A stretch of DNA of 43,585 nt from NCBI GenBank assembly GCA_028278625.1, contig JANQDY010000167.1, forward strand, positions 1 through 43,585, written 5' to 3'. Shown here piece by piece: positions 16,634 through 25,014 of the stretch. The notes under the pieces are model-generated. The model did not search any database. It had not been told where the DNA came from and worked only from the letters and a program-made list of their open reading frames with translations. The translations under genes and the position numbers were made by a program. This DNA is from Thermodesulfobacteriota bacterium (lineage in GTDB: Bacteria; Desulfobacterota; DSM-4660; Desulfatiglandales; Desulfatiglandaceae). Position 1 is the stretch's first letter. Every line of letters starts with the position of its first letter.

Positions 16634-17494
16634 ATGCAGAACAGAGCTTGGCTTTTTGTACTACCCGTTTTGCTGCTGGTGGCGTTGAATGCATTGATAC
16701 CGATCATGGCGGTTATCAACTATTCGCTACATATCAGTTTCGCCGGTTCGGCGCCGGAATTTGCGGGTATCAAGAACTACATTGAGGTATTGAATGACCA
16801 GAATTTTCTGGGGGCGCTAAAAAGGCAATTCGTCTTCAGTTTTTCAGTGTTGTTGGTGCAGATTCCATTGGGCATATGGATTGCCATGCATCTCCCCAAG
16901 AAAGGGAAATGGGTTGGTGTCTGCCTGGTGCTTTTGGGAATACCGCTCTTGATTCCGCACACGGTTGTGGGACTCCTTTGGCGAATCATGACCGTGGACC
17001 AGGTGGGAATTATCAGCAAAATGTTCTCCACCGTTTTCGGATATTCCTACAGGGTTACCCAGAACCCCGTAGACGCGGTTGGGACCATCTTTGTTTTGGA
17101 TGTTTGGCACTGGATTCCACTGGTGATTCTTCTTTCATACGCCGGTCTGGTGGCGATTCCGGATCAATTCTACCAGGCCGCGGCCATTGATGGGGCGTCA
17201 CGATGGAAAACCTTCTGGAATGTGACGCTGCCGAAACTTCGATCCGTACTGATCATCGCCGTCCTTCTGCGTTTCATGGATTCTTTTATGATCTATGCGG
17301 AACCTTTTATTATTTCAGGCGGGGGCCCCGGAAACTGGAACACCTATCTCAACCAATATGTGGCAAGAAAGGCTGAATCCTACGAGATGGGCTATGCAGG
17401 GGCTGCGTCCCTCGCCTATCTCTATATTGTCGTTGTCTGCTGTTTCATTTTCTACACAATCATGACCAATCTGGGAAAAGGAGGAAAACGATGA
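16634..17494 (+). CDS. ABC sugar/polyol importer permease, GlpP-like (module 1)
   Basis: This inner-membrane permease of the MalF/UgpA class has 286 residues and about six hydrophobic segments (the first near residues 5-27, the last near 255-278). The cytoplasmic EAA loop that docks on the ATPase reads QAAAIDGASRWKTFWNVTLPKLRS (about 177-200), with the conserved Asp-Gly pair. AAGGAGATATGA lies directly before the ATG. Its stop overlaps the start of the next permease (ATGA), so the two are translationally coupled and probably form the heterodimeric channel. The substrate is unknown; homology of the gene set points to glycerol or another polyol. Confidence 0.9.
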   Translation: MQNRAWLFVLPVLLLVALNALIPIMAVINYSLHISFAGSAPEFAGIKNYIEVLNDQNFLGALKRQFVFSFSVLLVQIPLGIWIAMHLPKKGKWVGVCLVLLGIPLLIPHTVVGLLWRIMTVDQVGIISKMFSTVFGYSYRVTQNPVDAVGTIFVLDVWHWIPLVILLSYAGLVAIPDQFYQAAAIDGASRWKTFWNVTLPKLRSVLIIAVLLRFMDSFMIYAEPFIISGGGPGNWNTYLNQYVARKAESYEMGYAGAASLAYLYIVVVCCFIFYTIMTNLGKGGKR

Positions 17495-18291
17495 AAAGAA
17501 AAGCCATCACCCTGATCATTTTTTACATCCTCCTGATGTTTCCCGTCTATTGGATGGTCGTGAATTCTCTTAAAACGGAAGAAGAAATCTTCACCATGAC
17601 CACCTTTTTCCCAAAGGATATCACTTTCGCCAACTATATCGAGATTTTTACGAATCCGTTGTGGACAGACAGCCTTATTAATTCCCTTATTTATGTATGT
17701 CTGAATGTGGTGATTACGCTGCTTGCCGCCATACCCGGGGCCTACGCATTTTCACGGTGGAAATTTCGCGGCAGCAACCATCTCTTTTTCTGGTTGCTCA
17801 CCAACCGTATGGCACCGGCCGCCGTCTTCATGATCCCCTTTACCGAACTCTATTTTACGCTCAAGCTTTTTGATACCCATTTGGGCGTGGCCCTGGCCCA
17901 CTGCCTTTTCAATATCCCCCTGGCGGTCTGGATTTTGGAAGGGTTCATGTCCGCCATACCGAAAGAAATCGACGAAACGGCCATGATCGACGGCTACAGT
18001 TTCTTCAGGTTTTTCCGTAAAGTCTTCTTTCCGCTGATTGCCCCAGGAATCGGTGTGGCCGCCTTTTTTGCGTTCACCTTCTCATGGGTTGAGATGATCA
18101 TCGCCAAAACGGTAACCGGACCAATGGCCAAACCGATGGTGGTTACCATCGCCGTGGCACAGCAGGCCATCGAAGGGACACGCTGGGGTCTCATGTCCGC
18201 ATTGACGGTGGTGATGATTCTTCCGGGCGTTTTGGTGGTGTATTTTGTTAGAAACTACATGGCAAAGGGATTTGCATTGGGGAGGGTATAG
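17491..18291 (+). CDS. ABC sugar/polyol importer permease, GlpQ-like (module 1)
   Basis: This second permease, of the MalG/UgpE class, has 266 residues and about six membrane segments. The EAA motif is ETAMIDGYSFFRFFRKVFFP near residues 155-176, followed by LIAPGIGVAAFFAFTFSWVEM, typical of the class. A Met-Ala-Pro segment (NRMAPAAVFMIPF) corresponds to the conserved periplasmic-side loop. It begins with ATGA overlapping the previous stop and is followed after 3 bp by the small DUF2160 gene, so all are read from one mRNA. Confidence 0.9.
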   Translation: MKRKAITLIIFYILLMFPVYWMVVNSLKTEEEIFTMTTFFPKDITFANYIEIFTNPLWTDSLINSLIYVCLNVVITLLAAIPGAYAFSRWKFRGSNHLFFWLLTNRMAPAAVFMIPFTELYFTLKLFDTHLGVALAHCLFNIPLAVWILEGFMSAIPKEIDETAMIDGYSFFRFFRKVFFPLIAPGIGVAAFFAFTFSWVEMIIAKTVTGPMAKPMVVTIAVAQQAIEGTRWGLMSALTVVMILPGVLVVYFVRNYMAKGFALGRV

Positions 18292-18294
18292 AGA

Positions 18295-18591
18295 ATGGAA
18301 TGGTTTTCTGAACAGGTACGCTGGATGCAATGGAGTCCTCCGAGTGCCATTTTCTTTATCCTACTCTTTTCCACCATCATCGGCATGGCCATTTGGGAGG
18401 CATACCAACCGACCATTTCAAGAAAGGGATTTCTCCCCATGGAGACCACGAGGGGAGAACGTCTTTTTATGGGTATCATTTCAGCCATCGGTATCTTTCT
18501 GTTGTGGATTGCTTTTTTTGAAGGATCTTTTCTGATAATTCCCTTGTTGCTGGCTGCCGTTTGGTTTTTCATTCTGTCTCGCTGGGGATGA
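18295..18591 (+). CDS. DUF2160 small membrane protein (GlpU-like)
   Basis: This 98-residue protein has two to three hydrophobic segments (about 19-35, 56-73 and 76-94). Between the first two lies RKGFLPMETTRGERLFMG, the hallmark of DUF2160. Members of this family occur almost exclusively inside GlpSTPQUV-type glycerol/polyol importer operons, where the role is unknown; an accessory membrane subunit is likely. It starts 3 bp after the GlpQ-like permease. Finding it here is the main reason for calling the importer Glp-type rather than a generic sugar importer. Confidence 0.85.
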   Translation: MEWFSEQVRWMQWSPPSAIFFILLFSTIIGMAIWEAYQPTISRKGFLPMETTRGERLFMGIISAIGIFLLWIAFFEGSFLIIPLLLAAVWFFILSRWG

Positions 18592-18689
18592 AATCGAACG
18601 TTAATGGCAGTTGTTTCCGTAAAATTGAACGCAAACCTTTTGATATGAGAAGGGGGGTGAAAAGAGAGAGTTGTCGTCGGCAAACCGTT

Positions 18690-18710
18690 CCTGTCGCAAA
18701 TGACGGCAGG
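18690..18710 (+). other. Stem-loop in the leader of the importer binding-protein gene
   Basis: The 169-bp gap between the DUF2160 gene and the binding-protein gene contains CCTGTCG (18690-18696) pairing with CGGCAGG (18704-18710), one G-U pair included, with a 7-base loop. No U tract follows. Structures here often stabilise the highly expressed binding-protein part of importer mRNAs; that role is inferred. Confidence 0.35.
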
Positions 18711-18760
18711 TGGTGTCACGGTTAATCTTATGGGAATAGACAAAATTTAGGAGGTCTGTA

Positions 18761-20476
18761 ATGAAAAGAAAGATTCTATCGGTTCTTGCGTGTTTTTTGG
18801 TTCTGGGTTTTGCCGTTAGCTTTCTGCAATCGCCTGCTCAAGCGGCAGTGGATGAAAAGACGGCGGCGGCCATTGAAAAATGGATCAACGAGTTTCAGCC
18901 ATCGGCCTTTAATAAGGAAGAACAGAGGAAGGAACTGGAATGGTTTGCCGAAGCAGCCAAACCATACCGCGGCATGACCATCACCTCCTGTTCCGAAACC
19001 ATCGCCCCTCATGTCTTTGAACATGACGTACTCTCAAAAGCGTTTGAAGAGATTACCGGTATTAAGGCCAAACACGATCTCATCGGTGAGGGTGATGTGG
19101 TGGACCGCATTGCACGTCAGGTCCAGACCCGTCGAAAACTCTATGATATCTTCATCAATGACGCGGACCTCATTGGATGGCATCTTCGTTCAGGGGGCAT
19201 CGTGAACCTGACCGAGTACATGGCGGGAGAAGGCAAAAAGATAACGAATCCGTATCTGGATCTGGACGATTTTCTGAATCTGGAATTCGGCCAAGATTAT
19301 GATGGGAATCAACTACAGCTTCCGGACCAGCAGTTTGCGGCGCTTTACTGGTTCCGTTATGACTGGTTCAACCGACCGGATCTCCAAAAAGCGTTCAAGG
19401 AAAAATACGGTTATGACCTGGGCGTTCCCTTGAACTGGTCCGCCTACGAGGATATTGCGGAATTTTTTACCGGCCGGGAAATCGACGGCAAGAAACGATG
19501 GGGTCATTTTGATTTCGCCAAAAAAGGGCCAGACCTGGGATGGCGGTTTACGGATGCGTGGCTTTCCATTGCAGGGGCTTCGGACAAGGGCCTGCCCAAC
19601 GGCTTTCCGGTCGATGACTGGGGCATTCGTGTAAACGATGAGCGGATTCCGGTGGGTGCATCGGTGGAGCGCGGTGGTGCCGTGAACAGCTACGCGGCCA
19701 TCTACGCTTTGGACAAATACCTCACCTGGGCCAAAAAATATGCCCCCCCGAGCGTCTATTCCGTGAGCGCCACGGAAATGCTCGGATATGCCAAAGGCGG
19801 CGATATTGCCCAATTCTGCTTCTACTATATCGTGGGCCTCTGGGATCCAGGCTTTCACAAACCCCCCATGGTGGATGACAAGGGTAATCTGAATTGGCGG
19901 GTGGCGCCGGTTCCCCATGGAAAGTATTGGCAAGAAGGGATGAAAGTCGGATACCAGGATTGCGGCGCGTGGACGATCCCCAAGAATGTCAAAGGGAAGA
20001 ACCGCGAGGCTGCCTGGTTGTGGGCCCAGTTCTGCGTTTCAAAGACCGTGCAGCTCAAGAAGTTCCTTTTCGGCAACGGCCCCATTCGAAAATCGAGCAT
20101 CTGGCATCCCTATGTGACCGAAAGAATCGGCAAATGGGGTGGGGTGATCGAGTTCTATCGTTCCAAATATGAGAAACTCTACACCGACTCCGGTGTAAAC
20201 GTGCCTCACTATCCCCTCCTGGCGGAACAGTGGTGGAAGAACATCGGCCCCGCTCTGAACGGGGATATCACCGCTGAAGAAGCAATGAACCGTCTGGCCA
20301 AGGACATGGACGATCTCATGGGAAAGATGAGACTTCCCAAGTACAACCCGAAGCTGAATCCCGTAAAATCCAAAGAGTACTGGTACAGTCAACCGGGAGC
20401 CCCCTGGCCTGAAATCAAGGAGAGGGAAAAACCGCAGACAATGAAGTACGAAGAACTGATTGAGAAGTGGAAATAA
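18761..20476 (+). CDS. ABC importer solute-binding protein, GlpV-like (module 1)
   Basis: This is the periplasmic binding protein of the importer. The 571-residue product has a Sec signal peptide (basic MKRK, hydrophobic 6-23, cleavage probably after AQA at 28-30). The length is greater than that of typical sugar-binding proteins (about 400-450) and matches the GlpV type. Segments such as FINDADLIGWHLRSGG, WFRYDWFNRPD, GAWTIPKNVKGKNREAAWLWAQF and GNGPIRKSS are recognisable as this family's fold. AGGAGGT precedes the ATG. The operon ends with a strong terminator 33 bp downstream. Substrate cannot be read from sequence. Confidence 0.9.
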   Translation: MKRKILSVLACFLVLGFAVSFLQSPAQAAVDEKTAAAIEKWINEFQPSAFNKEEQRKELEWFAEAAKPYRGMTITSCSETIAPHVFEHDVLSKAFEEITGIKAKHDLIGEGDVVDRIARQVQTRRKLYDIFINDADLIGWHLRSGGIVNLTEYMAGEGKKITNPYLDLDDFLNLEFGQDYDGNQLQLPDQQFAALYWFRYDWFNRPDLQKAFKEKYGYDLGVPLNWSAYEDIAEFFTGREIDGKKRWGHFDFAKKGPDLGWRFTDAWLSIAGASDKGLPNGFPVDDWGIRVNDERIPVGASVERGGAVNSYAAIYALDKYLTWAKKYAPPSVYSVSATEMLGYAKGGDIAQFCFYYIVGLWDPGFHKPPMVDDKGNLNWRVAPVPHGKYWQEGMKVGYQDCGAWTIPKNVKGKNREAAWLWAQFCVSKTVQLKKFLFGNGPIRKSSIWHPYVTERIGKWGGVIEFYRSKYEKLYTDSGVNVPHYPLLAEQWWKNIGPALNGDITAEEAMNRLAKDMDDLMGKMRLPKYNPKLNPVKSKEYWYSQPGAPWPEIKEREKPQTMKYEELIEKWK

Positions 20477-20509
20477 ACCTTCTTTGAAATCCTAACCGTT
20501 CTAAAAAAG

Positions 20510-20540
20510 AAAGGGCACACATTTGGTGTGCCCTTTTGCC
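20510..20540. terminator. Bidirectional rho-independent terminator
   Basis: AAAGGGCACAC (20510-20520) pairs perfectly with GTGTGCCCTTT (20526-20536) around a 5-base loop. It is followed by a short T run on the plus strand; on the minus strand it is followed by the complement of the A-rich tract at 20503-20509. It separates the plus-strand importer operon from the convergent kinase-aldolase operon. Confidence 0.9.
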
Positions 20541-20573
20541 ATTCTTGAAGACGCCTTTGCGGGTCAATTTATC

Positions 20574-21179
20574 CTACTGCTGCAACTCCAGATGAGCGTT
20601 TATGATCTTATGGGCCGCCTCCATCAAATCGGATCCCACCGCTATGTACCCATGGTTCTTCATGACGATGGGTTCATCTTTCTCCCCAAGGGTGTCGCAG
20701 GTTATTTTTGCCAGTTCCAGGGAGCCGTACGGTTCCTCTCTTTCAGTCTCCTCGATTTTTCCGGCCAAAACTTCGAAAGGCGGAATATTATGAACATGCA
20801 CAACCGCCGTTGCATCCGGCCTGCACTGTAGGATCAGGTAGTGAAGAAGACTCTCTGAAGATGGCTCTTTAGTGCCGATGTACTTCAACTTCATTTCGTC
20901 CACCGAGCAATAGGTGACATAGGCGATTTCTTCTTCCTCCAGCATCTCAAGGTTCGCCCCGGATGCCGTGATCACGATGCCATCCGCAAATTTCATGCTG
21001 AAATTTCCCGCATTTTGGGGAACCATGCCGTGCTTTGCCGCAAAATCGGCACATTCTTTAAAAAGTGGAAAGAGCTTGTGGAAACCCTTGGGAAAATCTT
21101 CATCCAACCGTACGCATTCAAATTTTACACCGGTGTATCCCGGCATCAGTTCTTTGGCTTTTTTTGTGGCATCTGACAT
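20574..21179 (-). CDS. Class II aldolase/adducin-family protein (module 1)
   Basis: Family members are zinc-dependent aldolases or epimerases, for example fuculose-1-phosphate aldolase, ribulose-5-phosphate epimerase and methylthioribulose-phosphate dehydratase. The 201-residue product has the zinc His pair in VVHVHNIPPF and a third His in VMKNHGYIAVG. A glutamate candidate for catalysis is in PSSESLLHYLI. The phosphate-binding turn is QNAGNFSMKF rather than the usual SGNxS type, so the substrate may differ. ATG 21179 is chosen because AAAGGAG lies nine bases before it; a TTG at 21200 is possible. It is the last gene of the LsrK-like kinase operon, and probably splits the phosphorylated product to a triose phosphate. 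Confidence 0.8.
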   Translation of the reverse strand: MSDATKKAKELMPGYTGVKFECVRLDEDFPKGFHKLFPLFKECADFAAKHGMVPQNAGNFSMKFADGIVITASGANLEMLEEEEIAYVTYCSVDEMKLKYIGTKEPSSESLLHYLILQCRPDATAVVHVHNIPPFEVLAGKIEETEREEPYGSLELAKITCDTLGEKDEPIVMKNHGYIAVGSDLMEAAHKIINAHLELQQ

Positions 21180-21210
21180 GTTCCGTCGCTCCTTTGTCAA
21201 TAAGACGATC

Positions 21211-21732
21211 CTATTTGCGGTCGAAGAAGATGCTCTTTCCCGTTGAAGAAAGGGGCACGCCCATGATAACCGCTGATTCCATGAGTTTCATTTCGTAGGC
21301 CGCGGCGCCGATGCGGTACATGATCCGGTTGTCCGCATTCATAATGGAAGCCGTCTTAACCGCGGAACCCATTGCAATACCCAGGTCCATAAGCTTGAAG
21401 GCACAGTGGGGACCCATGTACTGCCCATCGGTCTTTGGGGCATCCGCCAGGTCTTTGCACTCGGAATAGCCGCAGGCGCCGCAGTTGAGGCCGAGCGGTT
21501 TGGCATTCTTCAAACCGATCAAAACAACCGCGCCCGAGGCTTTTACGTTTCCGCCGTCTCGATCAAAGCTTTTGAGCCCTTTCCGTTCCCCATAGGCAGC
21601 CATTTCATCTCCCAATCGGATAACATCTTCCCCTTCCAATATTTTGATTTCAATATCATCAATCCCTCCGCTCTTGGGTGCGGTGCGGGCTGCAATGGCC
21701 ATCAGTTCGGCTACGATCTTCAATCCTTCCAT
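21211..21732 (-). CDS. DUF2148 ferredoxin-like iron-sulfur protein
   Basis: The 173-residue product matches DUF2148, a family seen mainly in anaerobes. The cysteine cluster CGACGYSEC (about residues 85-93) resembles the four-Fe-four-S motif of Fe-S domain proteins, and a further Cys lies in GPHCAFKLMDLG. IAMGSAVKTASIMNADNRIMYRIGAAA is the conserved C-terminal part. Function is not established; the motif suggests electron transfer or metal-cluster binding. ATG 21732 follows GGAGGG; a longer frame upstream to 21780 overlaps the preceding gene and is unlikely. Its place between a dehydrogenase-redox fusion and an aldolase suggests a redox partner for the pathway. Confidence 0.85.
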   Translation of the reverse strand: MEGLKIVAELMAIAARTAPKSGGIDDIEIKILEGEDVIRLGDEMAAYGERKGLKSFDRDGGNVKASGAVVLIGLKNAKPLGLNCGACGYSECKDLADAPKTDGQYMGPHCAFKLMDLGIAMGSAVKTASIMNADNRIMYRIGAAAYEMKLMESAVIMGVPLSSTGKSIFFDRK

Positions 21733-21748
21733 TTTTTCCCTCCTCTTT

Positions 21749-23290
21749 TTATTCTTTGGCCAGGACACCTTCCCGGTCAAACATCTGATTTAAAATCCTT
21801 AACCCTGTGGCAACAGGACCTTTCGCACATTTGCGCCGGTTTTCATCGGTCCAATAGGCCTTTCTCGTGGCTTTGTCGGAGATGTCAAGGCCCAAAAGAT
21901 CCCGGCAGTAAACGGATCCTCTGGCCTCAATAAACCTGCGCCGGTATTCTGCCGCCAGTTCATACGTATGCTCTTTTCGTGCCGCCTCCTCTTTTGAAAT
22001 TTCGACCCGCCCAAACTCCTGGCCAATGGCCATCACACCGCCTGCCACCGCGCCGCAAAGATCTCCCGAATTGCCGATGCCCCCCCCGAAACCGGTGGCA
22101 CTTCTAAGGACATCATCGTTTTGATTCCCCAGAAGCTGCTGACAGCACTTGAGGGTCGTTTGGGCACAATTGTGTCCCAATACCAGTAATTCCTGTGCCT
22201 TTTCCGAAAAATCCTCTTTTTTTGCGGCTCGGGAATCGACCTTCCTTTTGTCCGTAATACAGCATTCCAGGGGTTCCCCGAGGATCAGCCGTCTGATCTC
22301 CTTTGCCATCCTCTCACATGATTTGGCGGCGGTCTCTTTGCTGGACCCTGCAATATGGGGTGTCAATGTGAGGTTTTCCAGTTTGAGAAGCGGAGAGTCG
22401 GGATCAAGGGGCTCCACATCAAAGGTGTCCAAAACGGCACCTGCGATTCGTCTCTCCTTCAATGCATGGTAGAGGGCGCCGTAGTCCATTAAAGGTCCGC
22501 GCCCGGAATTGACGATAAAGGCGGAGGACTTCATCATGCCCAACTCCTTTTCTCCGATCTGGCCGGTGGTTTCCGGCGTCACCCTCGCATGGAGGCTCAC
22601 CACATCGGAGGTGTTGAGCAGTGTTTCAAGGTCCACCCTTAGGACGCCCAATTTCTTAAAAACATCCGGTGAAACATAGGGGTCAAAAGCGATAACCTTC
22701 ATCCCCAGGGATTTCAACATGGGGGCTACCAGCCGGGCAATAATGCCAAAACCGACCAGCCCCACCGTCTGTCCGCTCAGTTCCAACGGTGCCATTTCAT
22801 AGCGGTAGCAGTCCCCTCTCCAGATCCCTTTTTTCATGTCCGCATGACACTCGGCAATCTTTTTAACATGGGCGAAAATCATGCCGATGGTGAATTCGGC
22901 GACTGCCGTGGCGTTTCTCCCCGGCGTGTTGACCACCGGAATCCCTTTTTCAGCGGCATAAGCGGTATTGGCATTGATCGGCCCGCCACGGGTGACCCCG
23001 ATCAGTTTCAAATTGGGCGCCGCGTCAATAATGCGTTTGGTGACCGGCGCCATGTCCGTGACGATGATATCCACATCGGCCACCTCTTTAATGATTTCAT
23101 CCACATCTCCGATTGCTTCGTGAACTTCCTCAATATCCTGGAATGCCTCATCGGGCCAGGCATTTTCGAGAAACTTGTAATGAACTGTCACGGGTAAGTC
23201 AGCCAGTTCGCGGTCAATGGCCCCATGGAAGAGTTCGTTCTTCAGGAACCTGTCCCCTATGACCATAATCGTCCAATTCTCTTTATTCAT
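21749..23290 (-). CDS. 2-hydroxyacid dehydrogenase fused to a C_GCAxxG_C_C redox domain
   Basis: Residues 1 to about 340 are a D-isomer-specific 2-hydroxyacid dehydrogenase of the 3-phosphoglycerate dehydrogenase group. The catalytic Arg is in VNSGRGPLMD, Glu in DTFDVEPLD and His in LTPHIAGSS. The NAD motif reads GLVGFGIIARLVAPML, where the third Gly of GxGxxG is Ala. Residues 352-513 match the C_GCAxxG_C_C family: NCAQTTLKCC, ATGFGGGIGNSGDLCGAVAGG and GSVYCRDLLGLD, all key cysteines present. The two parts are in one continuous frame joined by a charged linker. ATG 23290 (GAGGG five bases upstream) is preferred over ATG 23293 or GTG 23335. It likely oxidises or reduces a phosphorylated intermediate and passes electrons through the C-terminal domain; that is inference. 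Confidence 0.88.
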   Translation of the reverse strand: MNKENWTIMVIGDRFLKNELFHGAIDRELADLPVTVHYKFLENAWPDEAFQDIEEVHEAIGDVDEIIKEVADVDIIVTDMAPVTKRIIDAAPNLKLIGVTRGGPINANTAYAAEKGIPVVNTPGRNATAVAEFTIGMIFAHVKKIAECHADMKKGIWRGDCYRYEMAPLELSGQTVGLVGFGIIARLVAPMLKSLGMKVIAFDPYVSPDVFKKLGVLRVDLETLLNTSDVVSLHARVTPETTGQIGEKELGMMKSSAFIVNSGRGPLMDYGALYHALKERRIAGAVLDTFDVEPLDPDSPLLKLENLTLTPHIAGSSKETAAKSCERMAKEIRRLILGEPLECCITDKRKVDSRAAKKEDFSEKAQELLVLGHNCAQTTLKCCQQLLGNQNDDVLRSATGFGGGIGNSGDLCGAVAGGVMAIGQEFGRVEISKEEAARKEHTYELAAEYRRRFIEARGSVYCRDLLGLDISDKATRKAYWTDENRRKCAKGPVATGLRILNQMFDREGVLAKE

Positions 23291-23346
23291 CATACCCTCG
23301 GTTCTCTGGGGTTTTGAACTAACGCTCCCTATCACTCAAAGCAAAA

Positions 23347-24912
23347 TCAGGTCCCGGGAGCCCTCCACATGGGTGTTAAGAGACCCTTGTTAACAATATT
23401 CATGAAATCCTGGTAAACCCCATTCCAGCGTTTGAAGAGTTGTTCGTACTGTCCATGGGCTTCTGGATCTGGTTCTAAGATCCTTTCGGTCTTCACCCAT
23501 TTTTCCACTGCCTCATCAATATTGGAAAAAAGACCTGCTCCGATACCCACACACATGGCGCATCCAAAAGAGGTCGCCTCTTTTACAGCCGGCACCTTCA
23601 CCTTGAGCCCGAAAACGTCAGCCATGATTTGGGGCCAGAGAAAGCCTTTAGAGGAACCGCCACAAAACGTGATTTCGTCAGGCCTGGTATCCGTCAGTTC
23701 CGTTAGCACCAAAAAATTCTTGTAGGCCGTATAGGCGGCACTTTCCCAGATGGCCCGTATGGACTCGGCCTTGCCGGAACGTTGCGGATTGTAAATGTCG
23801 AAGTTCACCAGTGATGGGGCGGCGTGCTTCCAGAAACGGGAATTGTGGTAATCGGAAAAAAGCCCGATAATGCCGTTTGCCCCGGGTGAGACCGGTTCCG
23901 CCAGTTTTTCCATCAGGAAATAAGTATCCACGCCTTCCCTTTGAGCCCTCGTGATCTCCTCCTGGCAAAAGCCATCTCTGAACCATCGTGCCTGTTGCCC
24001 GATGAGAAATCCTACCCCCTCTGTCATCCACTGACCCGGCATGGCGTGACAAAGGGTACGGGGGCGGCACTGGGGATCTATGAGGGGTTCGTCCCAGACC
24101 ACGGTGGTCAGCCAGAAAGTGCCTGCCACAACGGACCACATATTGGGCGCTATGTCTCCAACGCCCAAGAGGGCCAACTGGGTGTCCGCACCTCCAGCGA
24201 CAACCGGTGTTCCTTCTTTGAGGCCGGTGGCGGCCGCGGCTTCCTTGGTGACGTTCCCCACGACCGTTCCCGGCTCAAACACAGGGGGATATATCCCTTT
24301 GGGGAGATCACACATGTCGATGGTTTCTTCTGACCATTTTCGTTCTTTCAAGTTAAACATCCCCGAACTGGATCCCACCGAAGGGTCTGTCACGAATTCC
24401 CCGGATAATTTAAAAAGGACCCAGTCACTGAGCATATTCATATGCTCGGCCCGCTTAAAAACTTCAGGCTCATGTTTTTTGATCCAGCGAAATCTGGGGG
24501 GCGCGATAATATTGAGCCAATCACCACCGATGCCGTATATTTTCTCCACAATGCCCATGTCCAACATTTCAACCACTTCGTCCACGGCTCTGGAATCGAC
24601 ATTGGGACACGCCCAGATTTCGGTGCCGTTTTTGTCATAGAGAACGAACCCTTCACGCTGGCTGGTGGCTGATACGCCCATCACCTGATCAGGTTTTACG
24701 CCTGCCTTTTCTAGTGATTCCTTTATGCACTCACTCAGAATCTGCCAGGCCTCCGTTGTGTCGAACACATAGGAGCCCGGATATTCGGGAATGGTTTTTG
24801 GCAACCACTCTTTTTGGGCAAAAGCGATGTCGTTACCGTCAGTGTCGAAAAGCACGGCCCGTCCGCTTCCCGAACCGGCATCCAGCGTCAAAATGTATTG
24901 CTTCGAACTCAT
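23347..24912 (-). CDS. FGGY-family kinase closely resembling autoinducer-2 kinase LsrK
   Basis: FGGY kinases phosphorylate sugars and polyols with ATP. This 521-residue protein aligns along its whole length with my recollection of E. coli LsrK: LDAGSGSGRAVLFD near the start, SATSQREGFVLYD, EIWACPNVDSRA, GGTFW-like GTFWLTT, FCGGSSKGFLWPQI, VKEATSFGCA, and the closing LTPMWRAPG. The catalytic Asp is in VAGGADTQLALLG. LsrK phosphorylates the open form of AI-2 (DPD). The lsr processing genes (lsrF, lsrG) are not in the window, so the true substrate may be another 1-deoxypentulose-like sugar. AAGGAGGAG precedes the ATG. It heads the operon kinase, dehydrogenase fusion, DUF2148, class II aldolase, and has an operator-like repeat upstream. 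Confidence 0.88.
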   Translation of the reverse strand: MSSKQYILTLDAGSGSGRAVLFDTDGNDIAFAQKEWLPKTIPEYPGSYVFDTTEAWQILSECIKESLEKAGVKPDQVMGVSATSQREGFVLYDKNGTEIWACPNVDSRAVDEVVEMLDMGIVEKIYGIGGDWLNIIAPPRFRWIKKHEPEVFKRAEHMNMLSDWVLFKLSGEFVTDPSVGSSSGMFNLKERKWSEETIDMCDLPKGIYPPVFEPGTVVGNVTKEAAAATGLKEGTPVVAGGADTQLALLGVGDIAPNMWSVVAGTFWLTTVVWDEPLIDPQCRPRTLCHAMPGQWMTEGVGFLIGQQARWFRDGFCQEEITRAQREGVDTYFLMEKLAEPVSPGANGIIGLFSDYHNSRFWKHAAPSLVNFDIYNPQRSGKAESIRAIWESAAYTAYKNFLVLTELTDTRPDEITFCGGSSKGFLWPQIMADVFGLKVKVPAVKEATSFGCAMCVGIGAGLFSNIDEAVEKWVKTERILEPDPEAHGQYEQLFKRWNGVYQDFMNIVNKGLLTPMWRAPGT

Positions 24913-24952
24913 GGCTCCTCCTTTGTCTCAACCATCAAAAAACGCCTCATAA

Positions 24953-25014
24953 ATTGTGCATTATTACAAGAACTATTCTTTCCGTTATTATGCATTATTT
25001 CAGTGTGTTTTCAA
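24953..25014 (-). promoter_or_regulatory. Promoter and direct-repeat operator upstream of the LsrK-like kinase
   Basis: Two 16-bp direct repeats lie 34 bp apart: on the minus strand TGAAATAATGCATAAT (complement of 24987-25002) and TGTAATAATGCACAAT (complement of 24953-24968), identical at 14 positions. A -35-like TTGAAA sits just upstream of the first and CATAAT inside it, 16 bp later, giving a candidate promoter. The repeats would suit a dimeric regulator such as the RpiR-family protein encoded at 10.1 kb; that assignment is inferred. Confidence 0.5.

Noticed and set aside
14297..20476. Naming the importer a proven glycerol importer
   Set aside because: The gene set matches GlpSTPQUV, but no glycerol kinase or glycerol-3-phosphate dehydrogenase gene accompanies it, and the nearby kinase is LsrK-like, so the substrate is left open.
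21749..22237. Separate gene for the C_GCAxxG_C_C domain
   Set aside because: The frame is continuous with the dehydrogenase, with no in-between start preceded by a ribosome site, so a fusion is the simpler reading.
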